Assembly (NCBI RefSeq): GCF_030272615.1 | Contig: NC_081406.1 | Span: 260,451,386 to 260,515,385 of the forward strand | DNA length: 64,000 nt | Source of the DNA: Cryptomeria japonica | Lineage: Eukaryota > Streptophyta > Pinopsida > Cupressales > Cupressaceae | Reading direction: 5' to 3' | Shown: positions 34,158 through 45,894 of the stretch, piece after piece | How positions within the stretch are numbered: position 1 is the first letter of the stretch | How the letters are laid out: every line of letters begins with the position of its first letter | Notes under the pieces: generated by a model | What the model saw: only the letters and a program-made list of their open reading frames with translations | Databases searched by the model: none | Told to the model about the DNA's origin: nothing | Program-made: the position numbers and the translations under genes

Positions 34158-35209
34158 TGTTAGGTCTTGGAGACAACTGAGAGGGGGGGGGGGGAGGGGG
34201 TGAATCAGTTGTCCAATAAATTCAAATGAAAATTAACTTAACCAAAACTTAGTGCTTAATGCCAGTAAACCAAACTTTATGTCGGTAGATAGTTTTATCA
34301 GTTAATTGCAGTACTGATAAAGATTAATGCATGAAATAGAAAGACAAATAACACATACAACACATAACATAGTTATTTGTACGTGGAAAACCTGTTGGGG
34401 GAAAAACCATGGTGGGAAGCCGTACCCACAATCAGATGATACTACTGTAGATAGTATGTGTGTACAATATAGAGTTTGCACATGCAAGAAGGCCAACTAC
34501 CTAGAGCTCACTACTCAATTACAAGTTGGGAGTCACACTGACTACAATTGGATGATTAAATCCAATAATAATGTACTCCTCAAAATAGCATCTTCTTATG
34601 CTGGATTTAGTACCAGTTAAGCTTTGCTAATCTTCTCAATACCTTCCTTCAATCTTCAAATGATGTCTGCAAGTATAGCTCTACTTATTTTCGCATATAC
34701 CTTATTCACACTTCTTATATTCCCATTCGTATTTCCTATATTGATCTTAAAAATAAGATCTTACATATATACCATAACCTAAGACCAAATGTGTAGGTCA
34801 GCACACTAAAGATATTACAATAAAATCAATTACAAGTATATCAATATTCGATGCATCATGTCAACTCAATGTATTTACAACAATAATAAATCATTTCCAT
34901 AACGTGTCATGCTGATCTGGAATAGATATGCTTGTTGGTGTATAACCTAGACCTATTTGCCAGTAACAACAAATATGCGAACCCGAATAAACCAATAACC
35001 AAATTGCCAAAACTAAGTGAAAATAATGTTTTTAACATAACCAGGTTATCTCCAGATGATAACAGATCATCCTCAGTGTCGGTGAATAATATAATCCTGT
35101 CGGTGAACAAGATGTCTGTGACTGTGCATAAGCCACTAAATATGCCAGTGAACATAACAAGTGTTGACATCAATGACAAAACCAATGCAACACATCCAAA
35201 ATACCAACA
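34158..35209 (-). mobile_element. solo LTR H (B/E family)
   Basis: A single 1052-bp LTR inside G's LTR, plus-strand view TGTTAGGTCTT to CCAACA, flanked by ATAAT (34153-34157) and ATAAC (35210-35214), a duplication with one change. It carries hairpin 1, the ENE-like unit (34383-34410) and the C-tract hairpin (34172-34213, with a G-run of about 20 broken by one A). Confidence 0.88.
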
Positions 35210-35270
35210 ATAACAACAAGTGATAATAATGCAACCACGAAGATCAACACCATAACACACATATTTATAG

Positions 35271-35298
35271 GTGGAAAACCTCAAAGAGGAAAAACCAT
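35271..35298 (-). promoter_or_regulatory. ENE-like unit of LTR G with a covarying upper stem
   Basis: In the LTR direction: ATGG, T5, CCTC, TTT, GAGG, T4, CCAC. The upper stem is CCTC/GAGG where most copies have CCC/GGG, so both arms changed together while the T-runs stayed. Confidence 0.55.
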
Positions 35299-35992
35299 AA
35301 TGGGATTGATGACCTACAATATCTATCCATTGGCCAAATGAATAAATATTACAAGAGGGGCCTACACATGCAGGAAGGCACATTGTTCATCACAAAGGAG
35401 CCTCACTGACTACAAATTCAAAATACTGAATTACAAACAAAATTTGAACTCTAAATGTTCATCTGGTATGCTGGATGAGTTTCGGTTTAAGCACTATCTG
35501 TACCGGTTAACACAATCTCCTTCCTTATCGGTAACCTAATTCATTTTCCAATCCTCTTGACAAAAACCAAGACTGACTACAGATCATTACATTCACATTT
35601 TGTCGATCAAGATCTCTCTCACAAAATATCACATAACCTATCATAGCTATCTCTCCAAAATGACCTAACCGGACTGACTTATATACCCTTTACATACATA
35701 AACATGAATGTCTTATATCAGATTATAATCATACTACAAGGTGATTACATGTTGGCCTAGACAAAAATATAAACATTAATATTCATGATTGTTGTCGCTT
35801 TAACCTTCGCCGGATCAATCTCCTATTTTGGCCTCCAAATACTAGTTCCTAGTTTGTCAGTTTCCCTTGCTTGTCGGTTTCCTTGAATGTTAGATGTTAA
35901 ACCTTGAATACTGGTTAAGTGACCAACCCAAAATGATGTGTGTTGCCATCAATGACAACACCATGATCTTGGATGAGTACCAATTGCCAACA

Positions 35993-36249
35993 CCTATCAC
36001 CTCACAAACACGCAAAACAATGTTCTTTTTAACCCCAATTGCAAATTGTATAGTCTAAATGGAGATGTTCCTCCATGAAAACATGGTGTTCATTTTATCC
36101 CTCATAACAATTGTGAAAAAGAAAACAGATTGTTTGTGGTTTATTTTAAATGCACCAAAATGAAAAATTTCTAAGATACCCCTACAAGAAGACCAAAAAA
36201 TGTTAGTTGACACATGGTGGGCTCTCTGGCCTAATTTTTTTTTTTTCAC
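35993..36249. other. unassigned AT-rich sequence
   Basis: Nothing recognised; a short T-run (36235-36245) leads into the minisatellite. Confidence 0.4.
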
Positions 36250-36830
36250 ACATGAGAAACTTTCTAAAAATGGAAAGTTCCAAAAATAGAAACTTTCAAA
36301 AAATGGAAACCTGTCAAAAATAAAAACTTTTCAGAAACGGAAACCTGCCAAAAACAAAAAAAACTTTCCAGAAATGGAAACCTGCCAAAAACGAAAACTA
36401 TCCAGAAATGGAAACCTGCAAAAAACGAAAACCTTTTCGAAATGGAAACCTGCCAAAAATGAAAAATTTCCAGAAATGGAAACCTGCCAAAAACGGAAAC
36501 TTTCAGAAATGGAAACCTGCCAAAAATAGAAACTTTTCAAAAATGGAAACTTGCCAAAAATGGAAACTTTTCAAAAATGGAAACCTACAAAAAATGAAAA
36601 ATTTCTAGAAATGGAAACCTGACAAAAACGAGAACTTTCAAAAATGGAAACCTACCAAAAAAGAAACTTTCCAAAAATGGAAACTTGCCAAAAAATGAAA
36701 ACCTGCCAAAAACAAAAAATTTCAAGAAATGGGAACCTGCCAAAAACAGAAACTTTCCAGAAATGAAAACCTGCCAAAACCGAAAAATTTCCAAAAATAG
36801 GAACCTACCAAAAATGGAAACCTGTAGGCA
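36250..36830. repeat. minisatellite of degenerate ~33-bp units
   Basis: About 16-17 copies of a unit read roughly as AAATGGAAACCTGCC followed by AAAAACGAAAACTTTCC. Units alternate the words GGAAACCTGCCAAAAA and GAAACTTTCCA and vary by point changes. Both strands stay open in places and translate to repeated peptides (FWQVSISG on the minus strand), a consequence of the period being near a multiple of three, not a sign of a gene. Confidence 0.85.
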
Positions 36831-36839
36831 TACACAAAA

Positions 36840-37987
36840 ATTTCAAATTGTTGTTAGTTCATGTCAGGGTCATCATTGTTTTCATGGTTTGAAATCATTA
36901 AATCTATGCTAATTAGGAAATAAGAATGAATCACCAATTCTTAACTAATTAACAAATTCAAACACAAACCAATGAAATAGAATACTAATCAAGAGAATTA
37001 AACAACAATTCAAATAAAACTCCCTCAAAAGTATTGCGGCTTTCATTGTTCTTCTCCATATTGTTGATGTACATGGCTCTCAGATGTTGCACTAGGATTT
37101 CCTGCATAAGATAGACAATAATTTTGAAGTCTCTGATTCTTGATTGAATTGAAAAAAGAGGTTGAATTTATAGATTTTCAACACAGAAGGGGTTAGGAAT
37201 AGAACTCAAGTGTTGATTGATAGATAACTAAGTTTGATTGATCAGTGAACTCAATTGATTGGTCTGTTAACTCATATTGATTGAAGAGTGAATTCAGTTG
37301 ATTAGCTAGTTGATTGGGCTGATTGGGGAGATGATTGATTAGATGGATTAGAAGACTGAATTGATTGATTTGTCAGAAAAAGTTGATTCTGAATGAAAAT
37401 GGGTGATTGAAGAGTTAACTGATTCATTAACTAATTTGATCAACCAATTATGATTTTCAACATGTGTTGTAGGAGATTGACTTGAAACTCAATTTCATTT
37501 TGATTTGCATTTGAATTTGGGTTTTCGAATGCTGAAATGCACATGAGATTAACTAAAATTCACATTTGGTGAAATGTTAATTTGATGAAATGAAATTAAT
37601 TGGAATTAGGTGAAATTCGAATTTGGGAAAAGATGAAATGAAATTAGATGAAATTAATTGGAATTTGAATTTGGGGAGTTGAGGGAATAATTAATTAATT
37701 AAAATAATTTAAACGAAATTATTTAAACATTAGAAATGAGCTTAATTAAATAATAAAGATTATTTAACTAAGGAATAAATCGCAATTAATTAAATAATTA
37801 ATATTTAACTAATATCTGAGATGGGTTTGAATGATGAAATGATTAAAGAATGGAAATTGGATAATTAGTAATGTAGAATGTGATGATTTGATTTAGTAAA
37901 TTAGCTTAATTAAATAATTAAAGAATTACTTAATTAAATAGACAAATAATTAGTATGCGATCAATGAGACATTTTTAGGTGTCTACG
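36840..37987 (-). repeat. possible Ty3/gypsy-type LTR, left copy
   Basis: AT-rich sequence ending AGGTGTCTACG at 37987, the complement of the TGTAGACACCT start common in plant gypsy LTRs with the last base changed. It contains reiterated TTGATT words (37200-37400) and TTAATTAAATAAT words (37690-37960). I could not align it with the 49.5-50.7 kb copy by eye, so the pairing is unproven. Confidence 0.35.
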
Positions 37988-39857
37988 GATGGCTTATATG
38001 AGCTTGATTATAGTGTAAGATTTTTTAATAGACAAAATGCCCCCATAGTGAGTCCAACTTATAATGCTCACATTGATAATTGCAACCAGTTTCTCCTAAA
38101 GGAAAGATGATGAATAAAGCAAGAGGAGATTGCAGTGCCTTGGTCATTTCTAACCAAAGAAATTTTGTTTTAATAACATGTCATCTTCCAGAAGGACCTG
38201 TAGATATCAGTTCATCATTAGGCTTGGGCTTTTCTCCAGCTCAACATGGATGCGTTAACATGAGGAATCAAATCAGATTTCTAGTCAATAGAAGTTATTG
38301 GACGAGTTGTTTCCTTATTTTGGCCCATGAATTTTTTGGGTCATATGATACTCTTTGCATATGCTTTTTAAAACATGTAAAAATTTTACATGTGGCAAAG
38401 TAACCCAAGGCTTGTTTCTCTGTTATGTTATAAAAGGGAATTCACTTGGTTACTTTGTAGGGGTTTTGAGATTACTTTGCATGGGACAGGTAGACTAGTT
38501 TGTTTTGTAAGAAACTTTTCTGTAGAAAATACTATTGTAGAGTTCTATAGTGTATGAATTGTATAAAACAGTGTAGTGCATATCAATGAAAAATCAATCC
38601 AAATTGTTTCTTATCCAGTGTTCTTTTACTTGTATGAGTTTATTTGTTTAGGATAGATAAATTTTTCCTTGTAAAAATATCATATGTGTGTAGTGTATTT
38701 ACTATTTTTCTTTAAGGAAGAAATTAAATCTTCTAAGTGTATTTACACTAGTGAAGGAACACGATATAGATTTTCTAAGGTTTAGAATGATGAATCAGAG
38801 TGCTTATATCAAACATAGGTTCTTAGATTTACAAGTGAATTTCATAGGATTTCTTTAATGTATGACTCTATTGCTCAATGGATGTAAGAATTGGTCCCAT
38901 TTGTAGAATTTCAGTAATCAATTCAAAATTATGTTGAGTTTCATTTCATTTATGTTAGTAGGAGTAGAATTACAGTGGGGTTTTCGCTCTCAAGTATGAA
39001 TTGAATGATATCTATTCAAAATAGGGCCAATTCTGAGCAGATTCATGTGTTCTGATTCATTCTATTGAGTGTCATTTGCTAGTTCATAATATTTGTCACA
39101 ATTTGTTCTAGATCTATAAATTTTGCAAAGGTTTACCCACCTAGATCTTGCAGCCCAAAGAGTAGAAGAATTGCTTGCATTTGTAAGTGATTCTTGTCGA
39201 TTGGCCATTTGTATTAGATTTTCATTGATAGGAGAGGGCTAATTCTTTGGAAAGTTTGAGGAAACAAATGGAGGAACCAACAGGGTCATCATATGGAACA
39301 TATTTGGAAGAAAAGACTAGGTGATGTTGTTAGGTGGGGTTACATATCAAGGCCTGAAATTGTACAACATTAATGTTAACAAGTATGTGTGATTCTAGAA
39401 ATGCCTTTTCAAGGATTTCCTCGTAGAAGGGTGAAGTATTGAGTAGCTTGAGGATGGATATTTGTGCAGGCATCTTACCAAGGTGATCAAGAATATTATA
39501 GAAAGTGGTGGATGGTGCAGAAGAAGGAGATGGAAGAGGTAGTTATCCTTCCTCTTCTTGTGGTTACATTGCAATTGCTTGGAGGGCGTGGATTTGAAGG
39601 TGAGGTACCTTGGATGACTATTTTTTATTGGGTTGGTTTATTGGATGACAAAGGAGGAGGATATCCCTAAATGGTTATCCTTACTTGATGAGGTGTAGGT
39701 GTAAGATTAGCTCCTTGGATAGTAATGATATTGACATAGCTCTCGGTGAGCTCAATATGTCCTATAAGGGAGTCAAATCCATGATCATATTGGTGTGTTC
39801 ATAAAAAACTGAATGAGATGATGAGCCTTTATCCTTCCAAAGCTTAGGAAAGGGATC
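37988..39857. other. unassigned sequence left of the gypsy gag
   Basis: No convincing coding motif. An open frame at 38080-38403 is composition-driven as far as I can tell. By position it could be decayed gypsy interior, and minus-strand frames near 39700-39800 have a gag-protease-linker look, but I cannot show domain residues. Confidence 0.35.
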
Positions 39858-40846
39858 CTAGTACATTTTAAGCTTGTCATTGGAATTTTTAGGTTTATCA
39901 ACTACAACTTCAATGCCACCCTTGTCAATAATGCCCTGAATGTAATTCTTAAGCTTCATGAATCTTCTACTATCATGACCTTGTATGCAATGGTAATTAG
40001 AACATTCATTTTTCATTATACCGTTGAGGCTTGGGTTGATTTGGTTCATAAGGGTGCGTCATATGAATGACCACAACATTGACTTTAACAATATTTTGGA
40101 AGACAACCTCTATAGGTTTGGCAAGTGGGATATACTCTTGTTGAAAATGGTTATTTGGGTAGCATGATCGACTAGGAATGGATATGGTATTGTGGGGTTT
40201 TGGTTTGGTTTTGAAAATCAGAGTGGTTATGAGTCGCATTATTGGTGGTGGTTGGTTTAGTTGGTATGGTAACAAGATGGACACACTTATCTTCGATCAC
40301 ACCATCATTGAAGATATTTTTGTTCTTAGACCAATACTTGGGCTTGTCATTATATGATGACCCCTGGGAATCTTTTTAGTATGGCCTAAGGACCCCTTGT
40401 TCAAGAAGAACTCTGTCTAGGGATAGACCTTTTTTAGTGACTTCTTTAATTCTCTCGAGACATTGGAAACTCAAATGGTATCACATCTCAGGTACAAGGT
40501 TATGAAGGAACAACTCGACTTGGTATAACTCTCAAGTATATCCCAAGGGGATTTCCTAATAAGGTGCCGCCATCTTTGCAAAAATTTGGCAAAGGTCTCT
40601 GTATTTCTTTTTTTGTATTACATAGGTTGACCATAGACACATCATTCTCAATGTTATACTTGTGATGAGCCACAAATTTCTCCACAAGATTAGGGAATGA
40701 TTTGATAGAGCTATCATGTAAGTCAATGAACCAAGCAAGGGTGAGCCTACCTAGACTTTTTGGAAAAATTATTCTTATGTACACGTCACTATAGGAGACC
40801 TCTTGGTAAGATATGTAAAATCCCCTCACATGTTCTATAGTATATC
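39858..40846 (-). pseudogene. Ty3/gypsy Gag, C-terminal part
   Basis: Minus-strand reading with the retrotransposon Gag signature FPKSLGRLTLAWFIDL and SIKSFPNLVEKFVAHH (about 40765-40640), followed by DVSMVNLCNTKKE. Further on it has a zinc-binding-like CSNYHCIQGHD segment and LKNYIQGIIDKGGIEV (about 40010-39890), as in plant gypsy Gags. Stops and shifts break it. Element I splits the gene at 40846/45895; the reading across the insertion (EYKGKG then YTIEHVRGFY) is continuous when I and one ATATC copy are removed. Confidence 0.82.
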
Positions 40847-41305
40847 TGTGAGATTTTGCCAAGATCAAGAGCTCAATCAAAAGTTCAATAGAGAGACAAA
40901 ATATTGATAGGAATAAATTATATTCTATCAAGAGAAAATACTGATCAACTGGATCATCAATCATTACATACAATGAATATGAGCTTGCTTATATAGGCAA
41001 GGCTATATGGATATGTGAGCATAGAAACATGACATGTGGCTCAATAAGAAACAAGGGTAGGTAGGAAACAGGTGTGGGTAGGTAGGAGAAACAATATAAT
41101 ATTCCACATGAGGTGGATCACCCACTGAATGTGGAATGTAACAACAAGATAAGTCCACAAAAGGTAGAAATTCTCCTACACACACTATCCCAATGTGGCA
41201 CAAACACCCAAGTATCTCATACCCAAACTACTATGAAATGCATTTCCTAAGTAAACTTAAGTAAAGTGTAATAATATCCAAGATGAATAATTATTTACAC
41301 CAACA
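40847..41305 (-). repeat. 3' LTR of element I
   Basis: 459 bp, plus-strand view TGTGAGATTTTGCC to ACACCAACA. It is much shorter than the other LTRs here and lacks the three-hairpin module. Confidence 0.93.
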
Positions 41306-41313
41306 CCCCCCTT
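41306..41313 (-). other. polypurine tract of element I
   Basis: Minus-strand AAGGGGGG directly abuts the LTR start TGTTGG. The stretch from 41314 to 41527 is non-coding. Confidence 0.75.
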
Positions 41314-41527
41314 AAGTGCAACTTAGGGGAATGCACTAAAGTCTACAATGCAACTAAGCAATGCAAGATGGGTCCTAGCTACGAGGCCATGTTAGGTACC
41401 CATCTACAAATGCAAATGCATGCAAACCAATGCAATGAAATCTCTCACAAAGCAGGGAAAGAGAGAAAAACCCAATGGGAAAAAACCCTCCCCCAAAAGA
41501 GAGATGAAAACTAGATACAAAGAACTC

Positions 41528-42154
41528 TCATAGAAGTATGTGAAGGACATAACCCCATGTGATGAAAAAGTCCCCCCCATATGAGAGAAGAAGAAGAGAA
41601 GCTAGATAGCCCCCCCGCAATGTGGAATCTGCACCAATGATAGAAGCTCGATGATGAATGAAGAAACTGCTCCATGAATGTTGAACCATGTTCCTCCCCT
41701 TAGGAAGAAACAAAACCAAAGGTGTATCCATGAAGTCTCCCCATCCATGAAGGGAAGATGTAGGAAAAATACTCATGATGAAAGGAATCTCTGAAAACTG
41801 CTCAAGTGTCCCCATGTCGATGTTGAAAGTCACCCTCTCCAAAGGTAGTAAACTACACCGCACTATTGAAAAAGGCACTCCAAGATCCAGTGGAGAAAAA
41901 TCTAGAACAATATCCAAAGACTCACATGTCTCCTCAAAATATAAAGAGACCTCCTCCAACCACTGGACAAAAGTATCCACAATCATGTCAACCTCTAAAG
42001 ATTGATCATGTAGAGAATGCACAAGAGGGTCAAAGTGTTCCCTCGCAACAATCAAAGAAGGATGATCCTCATCAAAGAGAAGATGAATGCCATCAATGAT
42101 GTCTCCCAAATCTGTAATGTAGGACTCCACAAACAAACCTGCAATGTCTTTCAA
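41528..42154 (-). CDS. unrecognised 208-codon frame of element I
   Basis: Open for 208 codons in the place where copia integrase and RT would lie. The product is acidic and rich in Leu, Ser and Asp (for example ESYITDLGDIIDG and FVQWLEEVSLYFEE), with no DDE, RT or RNase H motif. It has no ATG at its upstream edge; its frame continues upstream past 42154 (VDWDAYLKD), so it is probably the distal part of the gag-protease reading separated by one frameshift near 42200. The function is unknown. It may be degenerate linker sequence, a captured host fragment or a lineage-specific domain. Confidence 0.45.
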   Translation of the reverse strand: MKDIAGLFVESYITDLGDIIDGIHLLFDEDHPSLIVAREHFDPLVHSLHDQSLEVDMIVDTFVQWLEEVSLYFEETCESLDIVLDFSPLDLGVPFSIVRCSLLPLERVTFNIDMGTLEQFSEIPFIMSIFPTSSLHGWGDFMDTPLVLFLPKGRNMVQHSWSSFFIHHRASIIGADSTLRGGYLASLLLLSYGGDFFITWGYVLHILL

Positions 42155-43741
42155 GTATGCATCCCAATCAACTGAAGCTGGAATGAAATATCCTGCCGCA
42201 CTGAATCACAAGATAGCAAAACCATCGCACTAGCTGCATCATCAGGTGCAATAGGTGGTGTGATATCAAGAGAAGGAGATGAAATGCAAGGCTCAAGAAT
42301 AGGCTCACATGTGAGAATCCCCAAGTTCAAGTGCCCAAAGTTCTCCTCAAAATCTGAATCATCAACATAGGAAGAATCAACCTCATCAATAGGACCAAAA
42401 TGTGAAAAAGAGTACAACCGAGATGCATGATCAACCATCCTAGTCGCAATGATAGCTCCACTCTCTAAGTCTCTAATGATAACTGAATCAAGTGTGAACT
42501 CCACAGTTTTCCTAGTTGCCCCATGTGTGATTTGATAGATGGAATGAAGATTGTTTGTCAAATGGGGTACACACAACACATCATTGAAGGAGTTATCCCT
42601 AATGGCAATAGATCCTTTCCCAATCACATCCATATATGTATGATTTCCCATCAAAATCTGCGGCATGTGGCAAGGCTCAAATGTAGAAAAACATATACTG
42701 CAAAGATGCCATATGATGAGAAGCCCCTAAATCTAGAAGCCATCTCCCTGAATCATGACTTGTAGTAGCACAAAGAGCTTGTCCCTTTCCTTTATCTGTC
42801 CCAAAAGAGTGATCCTTTCCTTTATCCTTGGAAGAAGCCAATGTAGACATTCTAGAAGGTAGGTTGATTTTGTTCTTCTTAAGAAGATTCTTCAACTCAT
42901 CAATATCTTTCTTGTAACAATGATGTTCATCATGTCCTGACTTCTTGCAATATCCACAAAAAAGATTGTCCTTATATGATTTCCTCTTTGGTGAGAATGG
43001 TGAATCACCTTGTTGTGGAGAGGAAGATTGTGCTCCATCTTGATATGGTTTTGACTTAGGTTGCTTTTGATTCTTGCCTTTTCCTTGATTGCTTTGATTC
43101 CCTTTATTAGCCACCAAAGCTTGTGACTTTGAAGAGTTGAGAATCCCTATCGTGGTCAACTTAGATTGCTCAAGTATCAACATCTTCGTGAATGAATCAA
43201 ATGAGGGAGAAGTGTATGAGGAACCTTGAGCTAGCCTATGGGTGTGAAAGCTAGATACAAAGGCTGCATACTCTGAAGGAAGTTTGTCCAACAAGTTATA
43301 AACCAATTGAGCATCTTTTTTGTCAATTCCATGATCCTTTAGCTTTTCTCTTAGCTCATTTTCTTTTGTGACATAATCTTGGATTGTATCAAAATCCTTG
43401 GGATCCAAAGTTGTGAGTTCACTATCAAGCTTGTAGCCCTTAATCTCATCAACTTGACCATACAATTTCTGAAAAATATCCCAAGCCTCTTTAATTGTGG
43501 TACACTTATCAATGTGAAAAATGAGGTCATCTGATATATACTTTCTAAGAATTCCAAGTTCCATAGCATTCTTAGTAAGCCATTCAAGTTGAGCATTAGG
43601 ATTAGCCTTAGGATCATGTGGTGTTGTAATAGTTCCAGTTACATAATGAATGAATTATTTTTCCATTAGTTTACTCCAAGACTTAATCTTCCATGAAGCA
43701 TAATTATGAGGAGTTAAAAGTGGAAATTTAGAAGAACCCAT
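42155..43741 (-). pseudogene. Gag-protease of element I
   Basis: Start ATG at 43741 (MGSSKFPLLTPHNYASWKIK). A stop near 43656 interrupts, then the frame is open for about 295 codons (43564-42677): UBN2-type Gag core (HIDKCTTIKEAWDIFQKLYG), a Lys/Gln/Ser-rich linker, an intact knuckle CGYCKKSGHDEHHC, and the protease start WLLDLGASHHMA, in which the usual DSG is DLG. A shift leads to 42666-42151 with the rest of the protease and a pre-integrase trace (NFGHLNLGIL). The Ser-to-Leu change in the catalytic triad should reduce protease activity. Confidence 0.85.
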
Positions 43742-45435
43742 AGCACCAAAATGAGAAAACACAAGATAGAGAGAGGCACAATCACACAAGACACCCCCCC
43801 CCCCAAAAAAAAAGGTGATTTGACACTTTATACTTAGTGCGTATACAATGGGCCACTTGCAAAACAAGGCAAAGTGGACTTCTAATTTCAATTTACAACT
43901 TCTCAAAATGAGATATAAGAGACTTCAACAAATACTGCTAGTGATCTAAACTGAGATCCAAGTGAAATACAAGTACCAAATATGCCAACAATGGCCAAAT
44001 ACTGAAAGTACAATTTCTACTTAAAAACATTGCAAACAAATGGCAGATTATGAAAGTAGAAGAAAAATTATGCACTTTCAAAAAAACCAATACCTGAAAA
44101 GGAGGTTGCATGACCCCAAATGAAGCCTCTGAAGTTGCAAAATCGGGGATTAGACAAGTACAGTCATAAAGATCTACAATTTTTGAAAAATCCATCGATA
44201 AAAATCAGAAAATTCTTCCACCACTGCGAAGAGCACGAAATTCTAGCCCATTTCAAAAAATTGCACTGAAAAATGAGCTTCTGAGCCCGAGATATCACCA
44301 TTTGAAAATCGCCAATCATACTAAAAATGCAAATGAAGAGGGGGTAGAAGCAAAAATTCTTTCTTCCACTAATTTTAGCAGAAATATCACCAAATTTAGT
44401 GCTAGGCTAAAAAACCATCCATTAAAAGCTTCCACCAATTTGATAGGGATATTCAAAGAATATTTTCTTTAAAAAATTAAAAGCTTTTAGTAGAGAGGGA
44501 GGCCCACTAAGCTTTACTCCAAACTTTCAAATCAAAAGCTACATAAATAATATGTAGGCATTTTAAACAATCTGAAAATATGCTACGACAAACCTCCAAC
44601 ATGCAGGCTAGTAAAGTTTTCACAACTCCAAGAGATAATAAACTCCTGATCCTATAGAAGCCAAATCACCGAGTTGAATGGAATTTAACCCATGAGCCCC
44701 TGGCAATCGTGTCTGCTAATAAAATTTTGTCAACTAAAGAAACCAATGGCCAATCACGATCTCTTATCAGCCAAAAAATGAATCATCATCACTACTGGCA
44801 GAGAATGCTCGCTGGCAAAACACGACAGGAGAAAGAAGGGTCAGTCAGGAAAATGGAGGAAGCTGGCAGTTGGTGAAAACTTGCCCGGAGCTCGCACGGG
44901 GTCAGCGCAGACTGAAGGAGTAGATTTCAGTCGGGGAGAAGTACGGAGTAGGCTGCCGAAAGATCATGGGAGATAGGGTTGCCAGGGACCGAACTGTCGG
45001 GTCCGACAGGAGTATGAGCACGGGCCTGCCAACAATAATAAATACCTGCAAAAAGTTTTAATGTAGACTATTTACGGTGGGCGGTGGGGTCCGACCCCCC
45101 CAAATAACAATATAATTTTTTTTATTTTATTTTTTCGAAATTTTTGAAATTTTCTGCAGAAAATAAAAGTTTTTTTTGTTTTCAAAAAAAATATTTTCTT
45201 TTAAAAAAAATTCGAAATCCGTACAAATATAGTAAAATTGGCGAAATTTTTTCCCTCACCAAATATAGTTGACTTTATAGTCAAAATTTATGGAAATGGC
45301 TTCCCGGACTCAACCGTGATGTCCAAATCGTTGTATGACGCCCCCCAAAAATGAAGATCCCCAAATCCAAAAATTGAAGCCTCCAAAAATGTCTCCAAAA
45401 GACTAATCAATGAAGCCCTATAGGCTCTGATATCG
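43742..45435 (-). other. long 5' leader and primer site of element I
   Basis: The primer site (45424-45435) reads CGATATCAGAGC on the minus strand, 9 of 12 matching the initiator-Met complement, with no spacer to the LTR. The 1.7-kb leader is non-coding by eye, with a C/A homopolymer junction (43793-43812), A/T runs at 45115-45215 and a locally GC-rich part (44880-45050). Its length is unusual for copia and may hold packaging signals. Confidence 0.65.
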
Positions 45436-45894
45436 TGTGAGATTTTGCAAAGATCAAGAGCTCAATAAAAAGTACATTAGAGAGACAAAATATTGATAGG
45501 AATAAATTGTATTCTATTAAGAGAAAATACTGATCAATTGGATCATCAATCGTGACATACAATGAATATGAGCCTGCTTATATAGGCAAGGCTATATGGA
45601 TATGTGAGCACAGAAACATGACATGTGGCTCAATAAGAAACAAGGGTAGGTAGGAAATAGGTGTGGGTAGATAGGAGAAATAATATAATATTCCACATGA
45701 GGTGGATCACCCACTAAATGTGGAATGTAACAACAAGATAAGTCCACAAAAGGTGGAAATTCTCCTACACACACTATCCCAATGTGGCACAAACACCCAA
45801 GTGTCTCATACCCAAACTACTATGAAATGCATTTCCTAAGTAAACTTAAGTAAGGTGTAATAATATCCAAGATGAATAATTATTTACACCAACA

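Larger units (their letters stand above)
33958..35992 (-). mobile_element. collapsed copia remnant G (D family) with nested solo LTR H
   Basis: Reading leftward: a near-complete LTR (35992-35210 then 34157-34039, about 900 bp without H), a primer site complement GCTCTGATACCA (34024-34035), about 15 bp of leader, then a 63-bp fragment of a second LTR end (34020-33958). Almost the whole interior and most of the second LTR are gone. The LTR begins TGTTGGCAAT in its own direction and shares hairpin 1 and the ENE-like unit with D. No matching target duplication is visible. Confidence 0.8.
40847..45894 (-). mobile_element. copia-type element I with gag-protease but no RT
   Basis: 5048 bp with two 459-bp LTRs (40847-41305 and 45436-45894) and perfect ATATC duplications (40842-40846 and 45895-45899). 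I count about 18 differences between the LTRs (about 4%), making it among the youngest in the window. The interior, read leftward, has a primer site, a 1.7-kb leader, gag, the protease start, a pre-integrase trace, and then a 208-codon frame I do not recognise. Integrase core, RT and RNase H are absent, so it is non-autonomous. Confidence 0.93.

Noticed and set aside
34932-35213. Frames on both strands across solo LTR H as genes
   Set aside because: They fall inside an LTR and include U3 repeats; chance open frames.
36331-36794. Repeated-peptide genes on both strands
   Set aside because: They are by-products of the minisatellite; both strands are open at once and the units have no other coding sign.
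36250-36830. CRISPR array
   Set aside because: Units are contiguous and diverged, with no fixed repeat separated by unique spacers, and the DNA is plant nuclear.
38080-38403. 107-codon frame as a host gene
   Set aside because: No recognisable motif, no splice context, and it sits in decayed gypsy-like surroundings.
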